From Hofstenia miamia (Eukaryota; Xenacoelomorpha; Acoela): a stretch of DNA of 64,000 nt. The position numbers and the translations under genes are program-made. Below are positions 49,640-60,925 of this stretch, piece after piece (positions within the stretch are counted from its first letter, which is position 1; each line of letters opens with the position of its first letter). The DNA lies in assembly GCA_004352715.1 (NCBI GenBank), contig SCFE01000072.1:1089530-1153529 (forward strand). Reading direction: 5' to 3'. The notes beneath the pieces were generated by a model. The model was not told the DNA's origin. It ran no database searches and was given only the letters and a program-made list of their open reading frames with translations.

Positions 49640-50640
49640 CTAGCTTAAACAAGGATTGGTGGTAGAAACTGAAAAGCTGAGAAAGCCTTGGCCAAGAGCT
49701 AAACAGGTAAAAAGCAAAATGAAGGCTGAGATCCAAGAAGGAATATTCTATAAGGAATTAGATACCGGAGAAAGTTATACGGCTACAGCAGGTTAGGATT
49801 CTGGAAGGTTCTGATAAAAAATATGGGGAGAGTGAACAAGTCTAGAAAGTGCTTAGACAAGAAGTTAATGTGATGTTAATGACAAAGTTGAAGAAGACTA
49901 TGCAGAAAATGAAGAATTTAAAGTCGCCACACAGATATGAGGTACATGGAGTCATTAGCGATTAGCAGTTGCACTGGAGGAGTGCAGTCAGTGGGTGTCC
50001 AAAAGTGGATGATAGCGGGAATAACATTCCTGATGCACAAGGAAGTGAAGCAAACAATATCCGGCTAATAGCATGTTTGCCAACTAAATTGAGCCATAGA
50101 GTGCATGATAGAGACGAAATGTAGAGCAGTAAAATGCTCATTGTAAATGAATAGCTTGAAGTTGTTTGAAAGTTCAATTGTACAGATTAGAGGGCAGAGA
50201 GAGAGAGNNNNNNNNNNNNNNNNNNNNNNNNNNNNNNNNNNNNNNNNNNNNNNNNNNNNNNNNNNNNNNNNNNNNNNNNNNNNNNNNNNNNNNNNNNNNN
50301 NNNNNNNNNNNNNNNNNNNNNNNNNNNNNNNNNNNNNNNNNNNNNNNNNNNNNNNNNNNNNNNNNNNNNNNNNNNNNNNNNNNNNNNNNNNNNNNNNNNN
50401 NNNNNNNNNNNNNNNNNNNNNNNNNNNNNNNNNNNNNNNNNNNNNNNNNNNNNNNNNNNNNNNNNNNNNNNNNNNNNNNNNNNNNNNNNNNNNNNNNNNN
50501 NNNNNNGAGAGAGAGAGAGAGAGAGATGGCAGTACTGAATATAGAAGCAAAAGCACTGAAATTGATAAAACTGGAATTAACAGTTAAGACAAATTTAGTG
50601 GAGAATATACAGTTAGTGGCAAGTTCAGGCTATATATGAA
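49640..50640 (+). pseudogene. Second, more decayed copy of the 30.4 kb LINE family, with a gap
   Basis: KMKNLKSPHRYEVHG at about 49905-49945 matches KNMKNWKAPGRDEVHG of the 30.4 kb element. A following frame reads EANNIRLIACLPTKL, the usual 'NYRPI.CLPT..K' block of this family. A 299 N gap (50208-50506) lies inside a GA microsatellite. Frameshifts are frequent. Confidence 0.65.
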
Positions 50641-51023
50641 AAAAGTGGAGACAACTTTCTGCGTAAAGCATGGTACCTTAGAGCTTGAGTAAATAGTATA
50701 AATTTGAATTTCTTGGCATATTCATAGTATGCGTAAGACAATAATTCTAACTAAATAGTCCCAACTAATATGTAAGCATTGCATCTATAATTGAAACACA
50801 CTGCATATAAAGTATCTTATCTTTATCAATATAAGCGCTTTTAAAATGCATATTTCCAAAATTGTATATTTTCTTAAAAAATGAAATTCAACTTTCTAAT
50901 GCTTGACCTGAGCAAAAATGCACAACGTTTTGTTTTCTAATCCCTAATTTATTAATTCAAAATTAGGTTTATGCATAAACTATAATTAAACAAAAGTGTT
51001 TTTCAAATTCTTTGTACTGTTGA
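50641..51023. other. Short non-coding stretch
   Basis: No gene, repeat or element end was visible between the LINE remnant and the hAT MITE. Confidence 0.5.
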
Positions 51024-51031
51024 TTACCCAT

Positions 51032-51280
51032 CAGGGGCGTACCCAGGATTTTCTGACGGGGGGGGGACATCATTGTTATTCTCTAATGCGGGGTGAAGCC
51101 CCGCGAAAATTTTTGTAAATATTGAGAAAATAGACCCTAAAAAATGCATTTCATGATCCTAGATTTTAAATTTTTCAATTTTTTAAGAAAATTTTTTTGA
51201 TTTATCCAGTCAAAATTAATTTTGGAAACCTGAAGGGGGGGGGGGACATTCCACCATGTCGCCCCCTGGGCACGCCACTG
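51032..51280. mobile_element. hAT-type MITE, 249 bp, second copy
   Basis: Same family as 9716-9959 but in the opposite orientation: CAGGGGCGTACCCAGG at the left, the complement of CAGTGGCGTGCCCAGG at the right, and shared interior such as AAAATGCATTTCATGATCCT. It is flanked by a perfect 8 bp duplication, TTACCCAT (51024-51031, 51281-51288). Confidence 0.9.
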
Positions 51281-51288
51281 TTACCCAT

Positions 51289-51750
51289 AACTGAATTATT
51301 TACTATTAAGCATATGTTGTTTTGAAACTGATTACTTGCATACTAGTGAAATTCTGATCGGCCTGATTCCGTCTTAATATATAGATATTTGTAAATATTT
51401 AATTCCAAGCAGATGTATACCAAATTCAATGCGACAAACTCATTCAATTTTTACAACTTATTGTTCAGTACTCTAAAACTAAATCAAGTATTTAAAACTC
51501 TTACAGAAAGTATAATAATTCAATTGTTCCCTAATGCTTTCCGCACTCAATAGAAAGGTGCTTTTTCAAAAACAGTACAGCTGCAAATTAATTTAATTGT
51601 TGTTTTAAACATTTTCTTCTAGTAATATTTACATTTTGTTTAGATAATATTTTGGAGGAAACATAACAAAAAGAATTCAAATGACATTTCTTATATTTTA
51701 AATGTTTGTATATAAGCAGAGTTTAATTGACACATGCGCGCACACACACA

Positions 51751-51791
<41 letters not shown>

Positions 51792-52040
51792 AGAGAAAGA
51801 GAGAGAGGAACCACATTATTCTTTGCAACTGAAAGCGACGCAATTTACTGTGTTACACTGCGCATTTTTATGTAAAATTCTGGATAAAATTATCCAGTAT
51901 TGAATGTATTTTATATGTACTAGGATGTAAATTTATTATTAAATAGATCCAGAGTGAATCATAAGTCAAATCAATTTTACATTAAAAAATATCAGCATAA
52001 TGGAAGCTTCAATTCAATGAAATGAAGCATCATTGAATAC
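51289..52040. other. Non-coding stretch with a CA/TA/GA compound microsatellite
   Basis: The compound array at about 51737-51807 runs CACACA, then TATATA, then GAGAGA. Nothing else is supportable. Confidence 0.7.
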
Positions 52041-52350
52041 GCAAAGGAAATTACTTATGGCAAAAAAAGTCTTCAAGCGAACCACGATTTTCCTGAATTA
52101 CAATCTGACATCTTTGTACAGGATGAAATTCTTTGATATTTTCTGAAAGGTTTTAGCCTTCAGGTTATCGAAATTTTGTGATATGGTAGAAACCCGTCTT
52201 CAATACACCCCCACATAACAAATGGAGATAGATCTGGTGATCTTTGTGGCGCTTATAAATGATGCCATTTGTCAGCAGCTGAATTTGGAGGAATTGTTTG
52301 GTCAGAAAGAGAACTGTGATGTAGCCATGATTTCTTTTCTGAAACAATGG
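52041..52350 (-). pseudogene. Mariner-like transposase C-terminus, minus strand
   Basis: The minus-strand frame reads QRSPDLSPFVMWGCIEDGF, matching the conserved 'PPRSPDLTPLDFFLWG' block that holds the third catalytic acid in this transposase group. The frame then continues into a tail like '...L...I....I......V..R...C'. Stops interrupt it. A related copy lies inverted at 52960-53330 and a MITE separates the two. Confidence 0.65.
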
Positions 52351-52355
52351 ATTAA

Positions 52356-52914
52356 AGGTGGGTTTACAGCTTATCAATGAATTATAATACCTCTAAATTG
52401 AGAAGAATGCATTGTTGTTGATACGCTGTTTACAGCGTCTCAATTAAACTTGTTTATCACACTTTTATTTGTTATTGATACAGCGTTTACAGCTGACTAA
52501 TCCCAATTAAATCTTATAATTCAAAAATTTGGGATTAGAGACATCCCACAGAAACGTTTTTTCTTTAACTCTTTCAAGCAATTGGGTCGTGATCATTTCC
52601 TGTTGCATGCCTAGTTTCGAATGAATATAATTGATTCAATGTTTACACTAGCGTAATGACTAATTATGAAAGGAATGAAAGACGAAATATCAAAAGTGGT
52701 TTGATCACGTCTTTCATCTCAATTGTGGAAATATGATCGTCTTTCAAGTGTTTACAGCAGTATTAGCGCAATTGATAAGCTCGATTACGCATTCTTTTGA
52801 TTTCATTAGTTTTATTAATTGATCGTCTTTCACGGCTGTTTACAGCTGAATTTGTGCTAATTGAGCACTCGATTGCGAAATATTATATTTCATTGATAAG
52901 CTGTAAACACATCT
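52356..52914. mobile_element. Harbinger-like MITE, 559 bp, with internal TTTACAGC repeats
   Basis: The ends AGGTGGGTTTACAGC and the complement of AGATGTGTTTACAGC continue as inverted repeats through CTTATCAATGAA. TAA flanks both sides (52353-52355, 52915-52917), fitting a 3 bp TWA duplication. GTTTACAGC or a close variant recurs several times inside, in both orientations, together with CTCAATTAA/GCAATTGAT-type motifs. Confidence 0.75.
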
Positions 52915-52959
52915 TAACATAGCTATGCAAACATTTTACGCATTGCTTCCCTCAACTAA

Positions 52960-53330
52960 GGCGGTAGAGAAAAATGTCATAATATTTTCAAGGAAAATTT
53001 GGACTAAGATGGCCACCAAGATAATCAGATCTATCTCCATTGGATTATTATCTATGAGGTGTATTGAATGCACGTTTCTACCATTGCTTCATGCCACAAA
53101 ATCTTGATGCCTGAAAATTGATGAAATAAATATTATTGAATTGCATCATTCTATGAAAAATCTTACACAAAAATTTCAGCTTGTAATTCAGGAAAATTGC
53201 GGTTTTTTTGAAAACTCTTTGTGTAATTCGCATTATAGTGTATTTTTAATTTCAATGCAGTCAATATTTTACTATGTTGTTATATTTAAAAATAAAATTG
53301 AAGTGATTTATGATTCACCCTCTACATTAT
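52960..53330 (+). pseudogene. Mariner-like transposase C-terminus, plus strand, inverted relative to 52041-52350
   Basis: The plus-strand frame reads WPPR, a stop, then SDLSPLDYYL, a stop, then GVLNARFYH, the same block as the left copy. Downstream residues resemble the same C-terminal tail. The two copies are diverged, so the inversion is old or they were separate insertions. Confidence 0.65.
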
Positions 53331-53340
53331 TTCTAAAGTA

Positions 53341-53507
53341 GCGTGCACACCTACAACTTTGCGCACAACTTTTTGGGTAATTATAAAGTTCACAGCAAAA
53401 ATATTTTGCGTACACACTTCCAACTTTGCGCGCAACTTTTCGGGTAATTATAAAGTTCACAGCAAAAATATTTGCGTACACACTTACAACTTTGCGCACA
53501 ACTTTTT
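53341..53507. repeat. Minisatellite, ~2.5 units of 66-67 bp
   Basis: GCG(T/A)(A/G)CACAC at 53341, 53408 and 53474 starts units that share ACAACTTTGCGC, GGGTAATTATAAAGTTCACA and GCAAAAATATTT. It is a TTTGCGC-rich, GC-higher block in AT-rich DNA. Confidence 0.9.
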
Positions 53508-54793
53508 AGTTGAATTATATGTATTGCAATTTTTATTAATTAAATTTACCAGTAAATTACACTACAACCCATTCAATGAAGCACTCTGTAGGAAAAAGAC
53601 AGTTTTGAAAGCACCTTGTGCTTTTTATAACATTTGCAGTATATAAACGATTTTAAAAAATCGATTAATATTTGTCTAAACCACATTAATTGTATGTTAT
53701 TAGCAAGTTATTGCTATTTGAAAATTTAAACTAAAGAAATTAGATGTTTAAAAACTTTGATTGAAATTTGAAGTGAGATATGTTTCAAAATTGAATATGC
53801 TGGTGATATAGAATGATAACGAATTTAAAGGAATTGACATGATGATTATATACAATGAGGTACAATTCATATAGATTTAATCTTACCCGATACTTGAAGG
53901 ATGTCTCCAATCTCCTCCCTGGCAATTTGTTTTAAGCTTGAGTGCTTATACTCAGGACACTCTATGTTCCATAGACAGGGTTTGCCTTCTATTAATTGAA
54001 TTAATTCAACCTCTTTGTAATGCGTCCACATTCTTACCAGAGGTGCCAATTATGGTACGGTACCATACAATTATGTACCATATTATGGATACCATAATGG
54101 TATGGTAAAAAAAATTTATGGCCATTATGGATGGTAAACTTAAAAATATTGCCATAATGGAAATCCATAAATTTATTGTTACATACACAGAATTTATAAC
54201 TGATTTAATTAAAATTGTTAAATTTATAGTGTCACATATCTTACATTTATTATAATTGAATGGGTATAAATATTCATTTTACAAATATTTTGAACCCAGA
54301 AACATTTTGATAAGATAACAATTTTTGAAAGTTTAGTAAGCAGTTTCAGCAGATTGTAAATAAATACTAAAGATGAAGTTGTTTCCTATTTCAATTTGTA
54401 ATAGTGGATTGCAAACAAATGTTGACGAGTAATTTGTTTCAAAATTTATAATGGTTGCGGATAACAAACTGGTTGTATTCGAAGACAAACAAAAAATAAT
54501 TGGTTTATTAGTTTATTTAAAATTTGTTTTGAATGTTTCAAAATCTTTCTACGACATAGTGAATTGCTTTTCCTTGTGATATCATTACAATTTCATATTA
54601 CAGAAAAATGGTTGTCTTTTAATTGCAGCATGCAATTTGTTATTTATGTTATTAAATATTAGAAATCACTACATTTAATTGGCATTACGTATTACCACAT
54701 GTGTTCTACGTATATTTCGTTACCGTCATTTACCATATTTTACATAATGGCCATAATATTGGACGAAAGTTAAAATATGGCCATACCATTAAT
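53508..54793. other. Non-coding stretch with CCATAATGG-rich segments
   Basis: At 54039-54130 GGTGCCAATTATGG is followed by many ATTATGG/CCATAAT repeats, and at 54730-54790 CCATAATATT-type repeats recur. The first may be a hAT-type end (CAGAGGTGCCAA), but a matching right end was not found. Confidence 0.45.
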
Positions 54794-55119
54794 GTAGCAT
54801 CATCCAAGAAAGAACAATCAAAACTCTATCGATGATTTATGTTAATTCTTGGAAAATGCATTTATTAATTTTGATAGTTTAATTTCGGCAAGTAGTAGTC
54901 GCAAAAATGGTTTGACAAAATTACGTGTGGACGAAACGCCTGCACACAGTTCTGCAAAGCCACGCGGTACGCAGAAATTTAAACCGTGGGAAAACCAAAA
55001 TTGAAATAAGGCGACTGGTACTTGTTTAGCAGCATTTAATCGGTAAATATGTTTTAGTAAATTTTGTATAAATAGAAAACCACGAGCTGTGAATATGATG
55101 AACATTAACCTCGTTATAT
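54794..55119. repeat. Unclassified repeat, copy A (cut by gap)
   Basis: Starts GTAGCATCATCCAAGAAAG and runs into a 1000 N gap. It is nearly identical to 56938 onward. A minus-strand frame shared by the copies (RGFAELCAGVSSTRNFVKPF near its start in this window) is open over ~110 codons in copy A/B. Confidence 0.8.
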
Positions 55120-56119
55120 NNNNNNNNNNNNNNNNNNNNNNNNNNNNNNNNNNNNNNNNNNNNNNNNNNNNNNNNNNNNNNNNNNNNNNNNNNNNNNNNN
55201 NNNNNNNNNNNNNNNNNNNNNNNNNNNNNNNNNNNNNNNNNNNNNNNNNNNNNNNNNNNNNNNNNNNNNNNNNNNNNNNNNNNNNNNNNNNNNNNNNNNN
55301 NNNNNNNNNNNNNNNNNNNNNNNNNNNNNNNNNNNNNNNNNNNNNNNNNNNNNNNNNNNNNNNNNNNNNNNNNNNNNNNNNNNNNNNNNNNNNNNNNNNN
55401 NNNNNNNNNNNNNNNNNNNNNNNNNNNNNNNNNNNNNNNNNNNNNNNNNNNNNNNNNNNNNNNNNNNNNNNNNNNNNNNNNNNNNNNNNNNNNNNNNNNN
55501 NNNNNNNNNNNNNNNNNNNNNNNNNNNNNNNNNNNNNNNNNNNNNNNNNNNNNNNNNNNNNNNNNNNNNNNNNNNNNNNNNNNNNNNNNNNNNNNNNNNN
55601 NNNNNNNNNNNNNNNNNNNNNNNNNNNNNNNNNNNNNNNNNNNNNNNNNNNNNNNNNNNNNNNNNNNNNNNNNNNNNNNNNNNNNNNNNNNNNNNNNNNN
55701 NNNNNNNNNNNNNNNNNNNNNNNNNNNNNNNNNNNNNNNNNNNNNNNNNNNNNNNNNNNNNNNNNNNNNNNNNNNNNNNNNNNNNNNNNNNNNNNNNNNN
55801 NNNNNNNNNNNNNNNNNNNNNNNNNNNNNNNNNNNNNNNNNNNNNNNNNNNNNNNNNNNNNNNNNNNNNNNNNNNNNNNNNNNNNNNNNNNNNNNNNNNN
55901 NNNNNNNNNNNNNNNNNNNNNNNNNNNNNNNNNNNNNNNNNNNNNNNNNNNNNNNNNNNNNNNNNNNNNNNNNNNNNNNNNNNNNNNNNNNNNNNNNNNN
56001 NNNNNNNNNNNNNNNNNNNNNNNNNNNNNNNNNNNNNNNNNNNNNNNNNNNNNNNNNNNNNNNNNNNNNNNNNNNNNNNNNNNNNNNNNNNNNNNNNNNN
56101 NNNNNNNNNNNNNNNNNNN
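55120..56119. other. 1000 N gap with the same sequence on both sides
   Basis: The last ~170 bases before the gap (54949-55119) reappear directly after it (56120-56290). It has the same artefact signature as the 8523 gap. Confidence 0.85.
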
Positions 56120-56565
56120 CAGTTCTGCAAAGCCACGCGGTACGCAGAAATTTAAACCGTGGGAAAACCAAAATTGAAATAAGGCGACTGGTACTTGTTT
56201 AGCAGCATTTAATCGGTAAATATGTTTTAGTAAATTTTGTATAAATAGAAAACCACGAGCTGTGAATATGATGAACATTAACCTCGTTATATTTTCATTG
56301 ATTATTGCGGTTTGATTAATTAATACTTTATGCGCAGCTAAACGGTTTTCTGTGTGCAACAATCGTAGTGCTAGCAGTGAAGGAGCAGTTAATGGGTATC
56401 GCGCTCGATTGTTGTAATGCAGTTAGGTTATGGATAGGTGTAGGGATTTTCCTCCCATTTGGCGCGCACTCAATTCATTTCCTATCATGTAGTAACAAAT
56501 GCAACAAAGGCGTTTTTGCCATCGTAAGTAAATATTACTATTTACATTAACCGAGTTTTAGATCT
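56120..56565. repeat. Unclassified repeat, continuation of copy A
   Basis: Continues the A copy through CGCGCTCGATTGTTGTAATG and CATTTGGCGCGCACTC to AGATCT, then a single N (56566) and a TA microsatellite. Confidence 0.8.
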
Positions 56566-56566
56566 N

Positions 56567-56601
<35 letters not shown>

Positions 56602-56937
56602 TATACTAAAATGACTTATATCATTACTTTAAAGGGCACATAAAAAATAACTAAAATTTTACAAAATCCACTGAAATTATCAAAGTTGAGTTTCTCAAGG
56701 TTGAATGCTACTTTGAAAAGCATGAATATGATCTCATGCTACTTTATATAAAACGATTTAGAAACACGACATTTGCAGTAGTCACATGCTAAAAACCAGG
56801 AACATATATTGTTAACATCAAAGTTAGACTTAATGTAATTAGTGGAAAATTCATATATTTCAAATTTGAAATATCTTGGTCTTGCAAATACGTCGATGTT
56901 AGTATTGACTATGATGAAATTTTTTGATGATGATATT

Positions 56938-57505
56938 GTAGCATCATCCAAGAAAGAACACTAAAAACTCTATCGATGATTTATGTTAATTCTTGGAAAA
57001 TGCATTTATTAATTTTGATAGTTAATTTCGGCAAGTAGTAGTCGCCAAAATGGTTTGACAAAATTACGTGTGGACGATACGCCTGCACACAGTTCTGCAA
57101 AGCCACGCGGTACGCAGAAATTTAAACCGTGGGAAAACCAAAATTGAAATAAGGCGACTGGTACTTGTTTAGCAGCATTTAATCGGTAAATATGTTTTAG
57201 TAAATTTTGTATAAATAGAAAACCACGAGCTGTGAATATGATGAACATTAACCTCGTTATATTTTCATTGATTATTGCGGTTTGATTAATTAATACTTTA
57301 TGCGCAGCTAAACGGTTTTCTGTGTGCAACAATCGTAGTGCTAGCAGTGAAGGAGCAGTTAATGGGTATCGCGCTCGATTGTTGTACTGCAGTTAGGTTA
57401 TGGATAGGTGTAGGGATTTTCCTCCCATTTGGCGCGCACTCAATTCATTTCCTATCATGTAGTAACAAATGCAACAAAGGCGTTTTTTGCCATCGTAAGT
57501 AAATA
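56938..57505. repeat. Unclassified repeat, copy C
   Basis: Second true copy (different left flank from A), a few per cent diverged. Its version of the shared minus-strand frame (57009-57332) is truncated by a 1 nt deletion near 57025. It ends at a single N (57506) next to the gypsy LTR. Confidence 0.8.
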
Positions 57506-57506
57506 N

Positions 57507-57799
57507 TGGATGGAGTTGTTGGCAGTTCTGGCGAACCTGTTATGATCTCAGTGACTTGGCGTCGGGCAAGTGCGCCCAGAGATTTCAGTCCTCTTCAATC
57601 GATGAAGTATCTAAACAATACTACTTACTAATTGTTATTGGAACATCTGTTAATGCAGTGTGGAATATACAATTAAAGGACAGAAGAGGAAACTTAGATA
57701 ATACTTACCCCGTGATAGCTGGCGCTGATCCCTGGATTGATTCTCTAAATAGATTATCTAGTTATGAAGTGTTAGTTTCACCTGGGTAGCGATATTACA
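57507..57799 (+). repeat. 3' portion of the 5' LTR of the Ty3/gypsy element
   Basis: Sequence ending in ATTACA directly before a primer binding site. LTRs normally end in CA, as here. The LTR start is not defined because a single-N join cuts it at 57506, and the other LTR lies beyond the window. Confidence 0.6.
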
Positions 57800-57817
57800 T
57801 GGCGACCGTGACAGGAC
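57800..57817 (+). other. Primer binding site
   Basis: TGGCGACCGTGACAGGAC directly follows the LTR end. TGGCGACCGTGACA is used as a tRNA-Arg-type primer site by known gypsy-group elements, and this is the expected place for it. Confidence 0.75.
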
Positions 57818-58190
57818 GCAGAATCTGTCTACTCTTAGAAAAAATTCTTTTATTATTTGGAAATTTCAACGTGTAACTTTAGACAACTCAGTTTAACTCA
57901 TGATCTAGTTATGATCCGATAAACGTTTCGCTAGTGAACACCTTGCAAATTGTTAGTTACGAAAAATTTTTTTTAATGATCTAAGAAAAGTAAAACTCGG
58001 TAGAATACTCAAAAATGAACTCCTTCGCGAATAGTGGAATTGTTGCAACAGTCTATGAAGAAAATGCATACTTGAAGCAGTAACCAAAAGAAAAAATTCG
58101 AAAGGGAAGAACACACCTAGAGAGTCAACACCCGAAACCCCCACAGTGAGTCGTCATGATCAAGAGACAAGCGCGATTCCTTTTACCCCC

Positions 58191-60385
58191 ATGGCAGAAT
58201 CGGAAATGCAAACCGTACCAGAAACTCAAGTAGATTCTCTTGAGTTACTTGCATTGTTGCGGAAAAACACGGAGACGGAGGCAGCATTAAAAACAGAAAT
58301 TGAAAATCTTAATCGGAAGTTCGAAGAAGTCGATACTGAAAGGAGACAAATGATCCTGGAGATCAAATTAGATACGAGTAAACGCCTAGAGGAACAGAGA
58401 AACCTTTTTCAGGTTCAAGTGGACACGCTAACGCAGAGGTTGGCGGAGGCAAATGTACGGATGTCGGAACAGAACGAAAGATGGCAGGCGCTTTACGAAG
58501 ATCTCCAGAGAGAAAATCAAAATTTAAGAGAGGAAAAAGAACTGCAGTTGCTGGAAATTGATCGGTTAAAGGATCAAATCAGGTTAAAAAAATTAATGGA
58601 TGATAACGTGGAGGAGGTGCAGAAACCAATAATGGTTCACGAAATGGAAATGGTTGAAGAACCAGAGAAACTGTTAGAGGCACCAAGAAGGAGAGTAANA
58701 TGGAGGAGGTGCAGAAACCAATGATGGTTCACGAAATAGAAATGATTGAAGAACCAGAGAAATTGTTAGAGGCACCAAGAAGGAGAAAACAACAAGAACG
58801 TTTTGAGGAACCAATGACCGAAGAGGAAGAGAAAGAAAAAATAATTAGCGAAATTACAAATGAAGTCAAGAAGAGAATGAAGAAATGTGAGACTCCGGAA
58901 AAACCAAGGTTCAATGGTTCGATACTGACAGAGAACGAAAATGAAGAGACCACTCCCTGCAAAGCGCAGATATGAACATTCTCAGGGAAAATAGACAGCT
59001 TCTCTCCGACATTTGAAGAATGGCTTCAGCTATTCCAATTGACGATGAGGGAAAGAAAAGTGAATAAACAGGCAGCAGCAGCGCGATTGCTGTTGTATTT
59101 GACCGGAGCGGCGTATCAACATTATTTGATACTAGACACAGAAACGAAGATAGATTACGAATGCTTGACAGGAAACTTCCTTGAATATTATCGAAACGAA
59201 AGCTTTAAAAACCAGTATCGTTTCATTTTGAATGGAACGAAAATGCGAAAATTCGATGATATAAGAAACTACATGTCGCAGGTGCAAAGATTAGTAATGT
59301 TGAGTTCGAGAAGCGGTCACTACTCGAAGTACGATCTATTTTCACACATAGCAAAAGGTCTGCCAGAAAACATCAGACAGCAATTTGAAGCTAAATGTGA
59401 TGTCGACGATTCAATAGAAAAACTGATAAGGAAAGCAGTGGACATACAATTAATGCTGGAAAATAATTCACGCATATATGAGAAAGCCACGTGGAATAAA
59501 ACTGGTCAAAATAACATCAAATGGAAGAGTAACGAGAAATACTCGAAACCNGGAACGAAAATGAGAAAATTTGACGATATAAGAAACTACATGCCGCAGG
59601 TGCAAAGATTAGTAATGTTGAGTTCGAGAAGTGGTCACTACTCGAAGTACGATCTATTTTCGCACATAGCAAAAGGTCTGCTGGAAAACATCAGACAGCA
59701 ATTTGAAACTAAATGTGATGTCGACGATTCAATAGAAAAACTGATAAGGAAAGCAGTGGACATACAAGTAATGTTAGAAAACAATTCACGTATATATGAG
59801 AAAGCCACGTGGAATAAAACTGATCAAAGTAACATCAAATGGAAAAGTAACAAGAAATACTCGAAACCGAATGAAGAGAAAAAAGGTGAGAAAGTCATAA
59901 AATTTAAGACCAGAGATGGACAAACGAAGAAAATAAGACAAAAAGACATCAGATGTCACGATTGTGGCCAAAAAGGTCACAAGAGAGAGAATTGTAAAAA
60001 GCAAGTGAACATCATAGAAGAAGGCAGCGCGTATTTCGACGAAGAGGACCTGATACAAACNATATATGAGAAAGCCACGTGGAATAAAACTGGTCAAAGT
60101 AACAGCAAATGGAAGAGTAATGAGAAATACTTGAAACCAAACGAAGAAAAGAAAGGTGAAAAAGTCATAAAATTTAAGACCAGAGATGGACAAATGAAGA
60201 AAATAAGACAGAAAGACATCAGATGTCACGATTGTGGCCAAAAAGGTCATAAGAGAGAGAATTGTAAGAAGCAAGTGAACATCATAGAAAAAGGCAGCGC
60301 GTACTTTGATGAAGAAGACCTGATACAAACGGATACTGAACCAATCTCAGATAATGAAGAAGAAATGAGTTCGGAAAACTATTAG
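58191..60385 (+). pseudogene. Ty3/gypsy gag, one nonsense codon, parts duplicated by assembly joins
   Basis: The start is ATG 58191 (MAESEMQTVPETQ), since upstream codons in frame lack ATG. Residues ~20-130 are a long coiled coil, unusual for gag (heptad-like LLALLRK, LTQRLAEANVRMSEQ, LREEKELQLLEIDRLKDQ). An acidic linker follows. A TGA at 58973-58975 breaks the frame; it reopens in phase with a capsid-like region, FSGKIDSFSPTFEEWLQLF (cf. 'F.G....f..W...f'), and ends with a zinc knuckle CHDCGQKGHKRENC (CX2CX4HX4C). N joins at 58699, 59551 and 60061 repeat gag segments with a few per cent divergence, so the apparent length is inflated. Stop TAG is at 60383-60385. Confidence 0.8.
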
Positions 60386-60925
60386 GAGCGCCGTCTCAGG
60401 AAAACCGAGCACCAATATTGATATTGACGAACATAAAGAACGTGAACACAATTACAGTTGTGATCAACGGAATTATGACCAAAGCAACAATCGATANGAA
60501 GAAGAAGAAATGAGTTCGGAAAACTATTAGGAGCGCCGTCTCAGGAAAACTGAGCACCAATATTGATATTGACGAACATAAAGAACGTGAACACAATTAC
60601 AGTTGTGATCAACGGAATTATGACCAAAGCAACAATCGATACGGGTGCCGTGAAGTCAATTATAACGGACGAGTGTGCGACAAAATTAGGTTTTAAAAGA
60701 GAGGAGTTGAAAAGATCAACAGAGAGATTAGTAAATGCATCAGGTGACTATATCAATACCAAAGGAACTTTGGAAAATATACAATTAAGGATATCAAACA
60801 ACACTTTTCAACAATCACTGATAGTGGTCGACACGCAGAGGAACCTCCTACCATACGAAGTCATTCTAGGTGATGATTTTTTGACAAAGAATAAATGCAT
60901 CATAAATTATGGTAATCGAAGATGA
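60386..60925 (+). pseudogene. Ty3/gypsy protease region in the -1 frame
   Basis: After the gag stop the -1 frame reads LLGAPSQENRAPILILTN, then the retropepsin active site ATIDTGAVKS (D-T-G), and ILGDDFLTKN (the hydrophobic-G-D/R block of retropepsins). Protein is made presumably by -1 frameshifting, but no canonical slippery heptamer is visible (GGAAAAC is the nearest). A join at 60497 repeats ~140 bases. The frame ends at 60925 in a short tail where reverse transcriptase should start. Confidence 0.7.

Noticed and set aside
56375-56430. tRNA-like stretch GGTATCGCGCTCGATTG in the unclassified repeat
   Set aside because: It recalls a D arm and anticodon arm, but no box B or pairing acceptor stem follows.
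57556-57789. 77-codon frame ending next to the primer binding site
   Set aside because: It lies within the LTR of the gypsy element and ends at its edge; LTRs are not expected to encode it.
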